Part shown: piece after piece, positions 40,603 through 47,583 of the stretch
Numbering within the stretch: position 1 is the first letter of the stretch
Layout of the letters: each line of letters starts with the position of its first letter
Assembly: GCA_004366205.1 (NCBI GenBank)
Contig: SIRW01000058.1
Location: 1-47,583 of the forward strand
DNA: 47,583 nucleotides
Reading direction: 5' to 3'
Source: Actinomycetota bacterium
GTDB taxonomy: Bacteria; Actinomycetota; Acidimicrobiia; Acidimicrobiales; CADCSY01
Program-made: the position numbers and the translations under genes
The notes under the pieces: generated by a model
The model's input: only the letters and a program-made list of their open reading frames with translations
Told to the model about the DNA's origin: nothing
Database searches by the model: none

Positions 40603-42003
40603 ATGGACCGCATGAACCCGCTCGACGCCTCGTTCCTCCACATCGAGGACGGCACCACCCACATGGCCATCGCGTCGTGCGCCGTGTTCGAGGGGCCTCC
40701 CCCCGCGTTCGCCGAGCTGCGGGCGGCGCTGGGCTCGAAGCTCCCGCTGGTGCCCCGCTACCGGCAGCGGGTGCGCTTCGTGCCCTTCGACCTGGGGCGC
40801 CCCGTGTGGGTCGACGACCCCCACTTCGACCTCGACTACCACGTCCGCCACACCGCCCTGCCCCCGCCCGGTGGCGAGGCGGCGCTGCGGGCGCTGATGG
40901 GCCGGGTGATGTCCCAGGAGCTCGACCGCAACCGCCCCCTCTGGGAGGCGTGGATGGTCGAGGGCCTGGAGGAGGGGCACTGGGCGCTCATCAGCAAGGT
41001 GCACCACTGCATGGTCGACGGCATTGCCGGCACCGACCTGCTCGCCGTCATGCTCGACGTGACGCCCGAGCCCGCGCAGCCCCCGGTCGACTCGTGGGCG
41101 CCCCGGCCCGAGCCGTCCGACCTGGCCCTGGCGGCCCGCGCCCTCGCGGACCTGGTCCGCAGCCCCTACGAGCAGTACCGGGCGTTGCGCGCCGCCACCC
41201 GGGCGCCGCGCCGGGTGGTGGGGCGCGCCGCCGACGTGGCCCGCGGCCTGTGGGCGTACGGCAGCCTGCTCCGCTCCCCGCCGCCCACCTCGCTGACCGG
41301 GTCGATCGGGCCCCACCGGCGCTGGGCGCCCGCCCGGGCGAGCCTGGCCGACGTCAAGCTCATCCGCCAGGCGCTCGGCGGCACCGTGAACGACGTGGTG
41401 CTCGCCGCCATCAGCGGCGGGTTCCGCGAGCTGTTGCTGGCGCGGGGTGAGGACCCCGACTACGTCGAGCTGCGCAGCCTCGTGCCGGTGTCGGTGCGGG
41501 ACGCGGGCGCCCGGGGTGTGCTCGACAACCGGGTCTCGGCCATCTTCCTGCGCCTGCCGATCGACGTCGGCGACCCGCGCAAGCGGCTGGCCGAGGTCCA
41601 GGCCCGCATGGCGGAGCTCAAGGGCTCGCACGAGGTCGACGCGGGCGACGCGCTCGTCGCCGGCATCGGCCAGCTGCCCGCCCTCGTCGTGGGGCCCACG
41701 ATGCGCCTGGCCACCCGGCTGATGCACCGGCGCCCGCAGCAGATGATGGGCACGGTCACCACCAACGTGCCCGGACCGCAGTTCCCGCTGTACGCCGCAG
41801 GCCGGCAGATGCTCGAGTACCTGCCCTACGTCCCGCTCGGGCCGGGGGTGCGGGTGGGCGTGGCCATCATCTCCTACAACGGGATGATCACCTTCGGGGT
41901 CACCGGTGACTGGGGCACGGCGCCCGACGTCGACGTCGTCGCCCGCGGCATCGAGTCGGGCATCGCCGAGCTCTGCAAGCTCGCCGAGGCGGCTGCCGCC
42001 TGA
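40603..42003 (+). CDS. Wax ester synthase/diacylglycerol acyltransferase (WS/DGAT)
   Basis: A 466-residue acyltransferase. It opens with MNPLDASFLHIEDGTTHMAIA, and the catalytic HHxxxDG motif is HHCMVDG at 134-140. Later motifs include NDVVLAAISGGFRELLL, LVPVSVRDAGARGVLDNRVSAIFLRLP and GTVTTNVPGPQFPLYAAGR. WS/DGAT enzymes esterify acyl-CoA with a fatty alcohol or diacylglycerol, giving wax esters or triacylglycerol stored in lipid bodies. GGAAGGGAGG precedes ATG 40603, 39 bp after livK, so it may belong to the import and activation operon upstream, giving a path from uptake to storage. Confidence 0.92.
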   Translation: MDRMNPLDASFLHIEDGTTHMAIASCAVFEGPPPAFAELRAALGSKLPLVPRYRQRVRFVPFDLGRPVWVDDPHFDLDYHVRHTALPPPGGEAALRALMGRVMSQELDRNRPLWEAWMVEGLEEGHWALISKVHHCMVDGIAGTDLLAVMLDVTPEPAQPPVDSWAPRPEPSDLALAARALADLVRSPYEQYRALRAATRAPRRVVGRAADVARGLWAYGSLLRSPPPTSLTGSIGPHRRWAPARASLADVKLIRQALGGTVNDVVLAAISGGFRELLLARGEDPDYVELRSLVPVSVRDAGARGVLDNRVSAIFLRLPIDVGDPRKRLAEVQARMAELKGSHEVDAGDALVAGIGQLPALVVGPTMRLATRLMHRRPQQMMGTVTTNVPGPQFPLYAAGRQMLEYLPYVPLGPGVRVGVAIISYNGMITFGVTGDWGTAPDVDVVARGIESGIAELCKLAEAAAA

Positions 42004-42077
42004 GGGATGGGCGCACCGAAACACGATGTTCACCCGCCGGTGACACCCGCGACGATCCCGCCGGGCACAGTCGCGTC

Positions 42078-42395
42078 GTGACCGCGGCCGCGACGCACGT
42101 CGTTCTGCGGGTGCGCCTGCCCGACCGGCCGGGCGCGCTTGGTGCGGTGGCATCCCGCATCGGGGCGCTGGGCGCCGACATCACCGACGTCACCGTGGCG
42201 CGCCGCAGCCCCGGGCTCGCCGTCGACGTGTTCCACCTCTCGCTGCCCGCTACCTCCACGAGCCTCGACCTCATGGCGCTCCTGCGCGACGAGCTGGCCG
42301 AGGTCGACGGCGTGCGCATCGAGTCGTGGCACACGTCGTCCTGTTGTGATGCCGTGACGGCGGCCGCGCCGGACGAGGAGCGGCCCACGGGGTGA
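42078..42395 (+). CDS. ACT-domain protein
   Basis: A 105-residue single ACT domain: VVLRVRLPDRPGALGAVASRIGALGADITDVTVARR, then a strand-helix-strand with VFHLSLPATSTSLDLMALLRDELAEVDGVRIESWHTS. ACT domains bind amino acids or other small ligands, usually as dimers, to regulate metabolism. With no attached enzyme, it is a stand-alone regulator of unknown target. A CACAGT hexamer 6 nt before GTG 42078 might be the -10 of a leaderless mRNA, with low certainty. Confidence 0.82.
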   Translation: MTAAATHVVLRVRLPDRPGALGAVASRIGALGADITDVTVARRSPGLAVDVFHLSLPATSTSLDLMALLRDELAEVDGVRIESWHTSSCCDAVTAAAPDEERPTG

Positions 42396-42426
42396 GCCGG
42401 GCTCCGCCCGCCCCCGTGCTGGCGGA

Positions 42427-42452
42427 CCGCCAAGATGTGCAAGCCTTGGCGG
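42427..42452. promoter_or_regulatory. 8-bp inverted repeat immediately before the P450 start
   Basis: CCGCCAAG (42427-42434) and CTTGGCGG (42445-42452) are perfect arms around a 10-nt spacer, ending 1 bp before ATG 42454. It may be an operator or an RNA hairpin blocking initiation. Confidence 0.45.
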
Positions 42453-42453
42453 C

Positions 42454-43710
42454 ATGGAGACCGACACGAGCCTCTCCGTCGCCGAGGCGGGCCTGGTGTT
42501 CGTCGATCCGTCGGCCTACGCCGACGAGCGGCGGCTCCACGACGCCCTCGCCCTGTTGCGCCGCGAGTCGCCCGTCCACCGAGTCGAGCACCCCGACTTC
42601 GATCCGTTCTGGGCGGTCACCCGGCACGCCGACGTCATGCACGTCGAGACGCACCCCGAGGCGTTCGTCAACGAGCCGCGACCGATCCTCGCCGACAGCG
42701 AGTCCGACCGGCGGCGTCGCGAGCAGGGCCAGCACCTGCTGCGGACCCTCATCCACATGGACGACCCCGACCACCGCGCCTACCGCGCCGTCACCGCCGA
42801 CTGGTTCCTGCCCAAGAGCCTCAAGCGGCTCGAAGGCCGCATGGCCGAGCTGGGGACCCGCTACGTCGACCGCATGGGCGAGCTCGGCGGCGAGTGCGAC
42901 TTCGCCCAGGACGTCGCCGTGCACTACCCGCTGCACGTCATCCTGTCGCTCCTCGGCCTCCCCGAGTCCGACTACCCCACGATGCTGAAGCTCACCCAGG
43001 AGCTGTTCGGCAACGCCGATCCCGAGCTGCAGCGGGGCACCACGCTCGAGGACCTGGCCGCCGTGGTGATGGAGTTCTTCCAGTACTTCGGGGCGCTCAC
43101 CGCCGCACGCCGCGAGACGCCCACCGACGACCTGGCGTCGGTCATTGCCAACGCCACCATCGACGGCGAGCCCCTCGGGCCGGCCGAGACCCTCTCGTAC
43201 TACGTCATCATCGCCACGGCCGGCCACGACACGACCAGCTCAGCCATCGCCGGCGGGATGCTCGCCCTGCTCGAGCACCCCGACCAGCTCGAGCGCCTGC
43301 GGGCAGACCGGTCGCTGCTCACCTCGGCCATCGACGAGATGATCCGCTGGGTCACCCCGGTGAAGCACTTCATGCGCACCGCCACCGAGGACCGCCAGGT
43401 CGGTGGCGTCACCATCCCCGCCGGCGACGCGCTGCTCCTGTCCTACCCGTCGGCCAACCGCGACGAGGACGTGTTCGCCGAGCCCTTCCGGTTCGACGTC
43501 GGCCGCCATCCCAACCGCCACCTCGCCTTCGGGTTCGGGATCCACTACTGCCTCGGCGCTCAGCTGGCGAAGATGGAGATGCGCGCCATGTTCGACGAGC
43601 TGCTCGACCGCGTCGACCACATCGAGCTGGCCGGCGAGCCCCAGTTCACCCACACCCTGTTCGTGGGTGGCCCCAAGCACGTCCCGGTGCGCTACACCCT
43701 GCGCCGCTGA
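42454..43710 (+). CDS. Cytochrome P450
   Basis: A 418-residue soluble bacterial P450. The oxygen-activating I-helix motif is AGHDTTS (256-262), the ExxR pair is Glu295 and Arg298 (EMIRW), and the heme loop FGFGIHYCLGAQLAK places the heme thiolate at Cys366. It hydroxylates a substrate using ferredoxin-delivered electrons; no ferredoxin or reductase gene is adjacent. The overall pattern resembles actinobacterial P450s acting on steroid or lipid side chains (CYP125/142 kind), but the substrate is unproven. A palindrome lies directly upstream. Confidence 0.92.
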   Translation: METDTSLSVAEAGLVFVDPSAYADERRLHDALALLRRESPVHRVEHPDFDPFWAVTRHADVMHVETHPEAFVNEPRPILADSESDRRRREQGQHLLRTLIHMDDPDHRAYRAVTADWFLPKSLKRLEGRMAELGTRYVDRMGELGGECDFAQDVAVHYPLHVILSLLGLPESDYPTMLKLTQELFGNADPELQRGTTLEDLAAVVMEFFQYFGALTAARRETPTDDLASVIANATIDGEPLGPAETLSYYVIIATAGHDTTSSAIAGGMLALLEHPDQLERLRADRSLLTSAIDEMIRWVTPVKHFMRTATEDRQVGGVTIPAGDALLLSYPSANRDEDVFAEPFRFDVGRHPNRHLAFGFGIHYCLGAQLAKMEMRAMFDELLDRVDHIELAGEPQFTHTLFVGGPKHVPVRYTLRR

Positions 43711-43775
43711 CCCCCGGCGGCCCGGTCCACGCCAGCGAGCGGGCGCCGGCATGGCCCCCGAGGCGGCGTCCGGCG

Positions 43776-45068
43776 ATGATGGGGCGCTTGAGCGAGACCT
43801 CGGTCCACCCCTCCACGCCTCGGCAGTCGTCGCCCAGCGGCCGCACGTCGACGTTCGCCGCCCTCCGGATCGCGCCCTACCGGCGCCTGTTCCTGAGTGG
43901 GCTCCTCGGCTTCCTCGCCGTGCAGAGCCAGATGATCGCCCGCGGCTGGCTGGCGCTGGAGCTCACCGGCTCGAACAGCGGCCTGGGTGGCGTGTTCCTG
44001 GCGTTCGGCATCCCGATGTTGATCGCCACACCGTGGGGTGGTGTCGCCGCCGACCGGCTCTCGAAGCGGGCGGTGCTCGCTGCGTCGCAGTTCGCGCTGG
44101 CAGCCAGCGCGGCGTGGATCGGCGCCGCCGTCGCCTTCGACTTCATCGAGTACTGGATGCTGCTGGCCGCCAGCGCCATCCAGGCCGTCGCCTTCTCGTT
44201 CCTCGGTCCCGCCCGCATGGCCTTCACCGGCGAGCTCGTCGGGCGCGAGACGCTGCCCAACGCCATCGTGCTCGGCCAGATGAGCATGAACGGCACCCGC
44301 ATCTTCGGACCGTCGCTGGCCGGGGTGCTCATCGGCGTGGCCTGGGTGGGCATGGCGGGCGTGTACTTCATCACCGCCGCCCTGTCGCTCCTCGCGCTCG
44401 TCGTCGTGCTCTTCCTCCCGCCCGGCCGGCCCAACCCCGACCGGCCGGCCCGCTCACCCGGCCAGGAGCTCGTCGACGGGCTGCGCCACGTGCGGGCGAA
44501 CCCGCCGGTGCTGCTGCTCGTGGTCATCTCGTTCGTCGTGGTGATGGCGGCGTTCCCCTACATCGCCTTCCTGCCGTCCGTGGCCGACGGTCTCTTCGAC
44601 GTCGGGCCCAGCGGCTACGGCGTGATGTCGGCGGTCAGCGCCGTCGGCGCCCTGGCGGCCTCGCTCTTCATCGCCGGCCGGGCCGGCGGGCCCACCGTGT
44701 GGCGCCTCCAGGCCGGGGCCGGGGTCGGGTTCGCCGTGTTCGTCGGCCTGCTCGGGATCAGCCCCTCCTACGGAGCGGCGTTGGCGGCGGTCTTCCTCAT
44801 CGGCGCCAGCGCCTCGGCGTTCCAGTCGCTCAACAACTCGCTCGTGCTCTCGCTCAGCGACTTCGAGTACCACGGCCGCATCCAGTCGCTCATGATGCTG
44901 AGCTTCTCCGGCTTTGGCATGGCCGCGCTGCCGCTCGGCGTGCTGGCCGACGCCGTCGGCCTGCGCACCACGCTGGTGGGCATGGGGGCGGTCGCCGCGG
45001 TGGCCATGCTCGTCATGCTGCTGGTGCGGCGCCGCCAGCGGGCCGTCGAGACCGCGGTCCTCGGCTGA
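43776..45068 (+). CDS. MFS transporter
   Basis: A 430-residue membrane protein with about twelve hydrophobic segments. It has LRIAPYRRLFLSGLLGFLAVQSQMIARGWLALELTGS at the start, then PWGGVAADRLSKRAVL (motif A-like), AFSFLGPARMAFTGELVGRETLPNAIVLGQMSMNGTRIFGPSLAGVL and a C-terminal half with YHGRIQSLMMLSFSGFGMAALPLGVLADAVG. The pattern is that of the DHA3/enterobactin-exporter (EntS-like) branch; cargo unknown. ATG 43776 is the chosen start (43779 is equally possible). It follows the P450 gene by 65 bp and ends in a repeat-bearing convergent gap. Confidence 0.88.
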   Translation: MMGRLSETSVHPSTPRQSSPSGRTSTFAALRIAPYRRLFLSGLLGFLAVQSQMIARGWLALELTGSNSGLGGVFLAFGIPMLIATPWGGVAADRLSKRAVLAASQFALAASAAWIGAAVAFDFIEYWMLLAASAIQAVAFSFLGPARMAFTGELVGRETLPNAIVLGQMSMNGTRIFGPSLAGVLIGVAWVGMAGVYFITAALSLLALVVVLFLPPGRPNPDRPARSPGQELVDGLRHVRANPPVLLLVVISFVVVMAAFPYIAFLPSVADGLFDVGPSGYGVMSAVSAVGALAASLFIAGRAGGPTVWRLQAGAGVGFAVFVGLLGISPSYGAALAAVFLIGASASAFQSLNNSLVLSLSDFEYHGRIQSLMMLSFSGFGMAALPLGVLADAVGLRTTLVGMGAVAAVAMLVMLLVRRRQRAVETAVLG

Positions 45069-45086
45069 GCTCCCCACGCCGCAGCG

Positions 45087-45133
45087 GTTTCCGGGCGTTC
45101 GACGTCACATGGGCGCGCTCAGGGTCCGGAAAG
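45087..45133. repeat. Palindromic repeat between convergent genes (copy B)
   Basis: The arms GTTTCCGGGC and GTCCGGAAAG are slightly imperfect. The middle (45098-45122, starting TTCGACGTCACATGGG) is identical over 25 nt to copy C, 73 bp downstream. The CGGGCGGGCT tail is shared with copy A at 15165. Confidence 0.7.
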
Positions 45134-45159
45134 CGGGCGGGCTCGTCGTGGCGCAGCGC

Positions 45160-45206
45160 CTTTCCGGACGTTCGACGTCACATGGGCGCGCTCAGAGTCC
45201 CGAAAG
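45160..45206. repeat. Palindromic repeat between convergent genes (copy C)
   Basis: CTTTCCGGAC (45160-45169) pairs with GTCCCGAAAG (45197-45206), with one mismatch. The 25-nt core at 45171-45195 is identical to copy B. It ends 12 bp before the stop of the SnoaL-like gene on the opposite strand. Confidence 0.7.
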
Positions 45207-45217
45207 GGTTGTGGGAG

Positions 45218-45595
45218 TCAGGCGGTCCAGTCGACGTCGCGGGCGAACAGCACCCACGTCTCGGCGAGCCGTCCCCCCTCGACCCGGTGCACCTGCAACC
45301 AGGTGATCGTGGTCTGCTCGCCCGTCTCGGGGTTGACGCCGCGCATGGTGAGCCGGGACCACACCCGGTCGCCGTCGACGGTCTGATCGTCGATCGTCGT
45401 GACGGCGTGGCGGATCACCCGCTGGTACTGCACGAAGTCCTCGCGCACCTCGGCGAGGGTGCGCGTGACGGTGCCCTGCTGCGAGTGGCGCACGAACGGC
45501 TCGGCGACGAGCTCGTCGATGAGCTCGAGGCGCCCCTCCCCCCAGACCTCGTCGTACCAGCGGCGGACCAGCTCCCGCGCCGCGTCGGCGTCCAT
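45218..45595 (-). CDS. SnoaL-like / NTF2-fold protein
   Basis: A 125-residue protein of the SnoaL ester-cyclase-like group: LVRRWYDEVWGEGRLELIDELVAEPFVRH, LAEVREDFVQYQRVIRHAVTTIDDQTVDGDRVWSRLTMRGVN and a C-terminal sheet, TWLQVHRVEGGRLAETWVLFARDVDW. This cone-shaped fold includes polyketide cyclases, isomerases and many uncharacterised proteins, so the reaction cannot be assigned. TACACT lies 7 nt before ATG 45595, supporting a leaderless start. It ends in the repeat-bearing convergent gap and follows the deacylase gene on the same strand by 24 bp. Confidence 0.85.
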   Translation of the reverse strand: MDADAARELVRRWYDEVWGEGRLELIDELVAEPFVRHSQQGTVTRTLAEVREDFVQYQRVIRHAVTTIDDQTVDGDRVWSRLTMRGVNPETGEQTTITWLQVHRVEGGRLAETWVLFARDVDWTA

Positions 45596-45602
45596 CGCGG
45601 CG

Positions 45603-45608
45603 AGTGTA
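45603..45608 (-). promoter_or_regulatory. -10 element of a leaderless promoter
   Basis: TACACT on the minus strand, 7 nt before ATG 45595, with no SD between. Confidence 0.5.
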
Positions 45609-45619
45609 GGGCTGCGCCG

Positions 45620-47338
<1,719 letters not shown>

Positions 47339-47402
47339 GGTTCGCCTCCCCAGTCGGGTCCTGCCCCTGCGCGCGGCAGCGTAGCGGTCGACCCCGCGGG
47401 CG

Positions 47403-47583
47403 TCAGCGGGGCCGGCGGCGGGCTGACGCGTCCGCCACGGCGGGTGGCGTCCAGCCCGCGTCGGCGGGGTTGACGTTCGTCCCCGGCGGGACGAGCTCGT
47501 CGATGCGGTCGAGCACCTCGGCGTCGAGGCGGACGTCGCCCGCCGGCAGCTGGTCGACGAGCTGCTCCATCGTGCGGGGCCCG
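47403..47583 (-). CDS. Aldo/keto reductase, C-terminal part
   Basis: The last 59 codons of a gene cut by the window end. The frame opens with GPRTMEQLVDQLPAGDVRLD, the typical end of an aldo/keto reductase barrel (the GPRT..QL segment binds the NADPH phosphate). It continues with EVLDRIDELVPPGTNVNPADAGW, close to the common actinobacterial AKR tail. The catalytic Tyr, Lys, Asp and His lie outside the window. It ends 64 bp before the deacylase start. Confidence 0.85.
   Translation of the reverse strand, partial: GPRTMEQLVDQLPAGDVRLDAEVLDRIDELVPPGTNVNPADAGWTPPAVADASARRRPR

Noticed and set aside
38041-42153. Very long open frame on the minus strand (over 1300 codons)
   Set aside because: It is the antisense shadow of livM, livK and WS/DGAT; its composition is histidine-, arginine- and glycine-rich noise with no domain, while the plus-strand genes are clear.

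Overview
The window is a very GC-rich bacterial chromosome segment, most likely from an actinomycete. I would guess the Acidimicrobiia or a close relative, but only from the overall gene mix and the many leaderless starts; no rRNA or other phylogenetic marker is present. Genes are dense, on both strands, often with overlapping stop/start codons. A recurrent -10-like hexamer (TANNNT) sits 6-8 nt upstream of several ATG/GTG starts with no Shine-Dalgarno (SD) sequence, the signature of leaderless transcription.

Left edge (1-3571): the 3' half of a tRNA-Arg gene without its 5' half (a probable integration-site scar), a short direct repeat, a frameshifted DUF427 gene, an ADP-ribosylglycohydrolase, a lipoprotein and an MFS transporter.

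Ion-homeostasis block (3.6-12.2 kb): two magnesium-channel genes of the MgtE family in opposite orientations, each behind a long leader. The first leader carries a full M-box (ykoK) Mg2+ riboswitch. The second is recognisably the same leader, with the same promoter spacing, flanks and hairpin, but a 90-nt piece of the riboswitch core is missing. Both leaders then carry a short proline-containing ORF with a strong SD and a hairpin that can sequester the mgtE ribosome site. The block also holds an MgtC-like protein, a helical protein, a Ca2+/cation antiporter fused to a C-terminal NYN nuclease-like domain, a thioesterase, and two overlapping fluoride-channel (crcB) genes. A 5' stub of a histidine phosphatase gene lies in the middle.

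Lipid and acyl-CoA block (12.2-19.9 kb): a luciferase-like flavin oxidoreductase, a thioesterase, a PIG-L deacetylase, two divergent acyl-CoA dehydrogenases around a palindromic operator, and a Baeyer-Villiger-type monooxygenase, with remnants of other genes.

Mixed block (20.3-33.5 kb): an exported protein with three cell-wall-binding repeats and a phosphodiester glycosidase domain, a stand-alone IF-1, an SDR oxidoreductase, an AbrB/PIN (VapBC-like) toxin-antitoxin pair, a family 3 glycoside hydrolase and an AddAB-like helicase-nuclease pair.

Transport block (33.7-42 kb): a Liv-type ABC importer operon (F, G, acyl-CoA ligase, H, M, then K) with four successive stop/start overlaps and a DosR/DevR-like palindrome upstream, followed by a wax ester synthase/diacylglycerol acyltransferase. 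This suggests import, CoA activation and storage of a carboxylate or fatty acid, which is inference. The right end holds an ACT-domain protein, a cytochrome P450, an MFS transporter, a SnoaL-like protein, an N-acyl-D-amino-acid deacylase-type amidohydrolase and the C-terminus of an aldo/keto reductase. A palindromic repeat recurs at both spaced convergent gene ends (15.1 and 45.1 kb).
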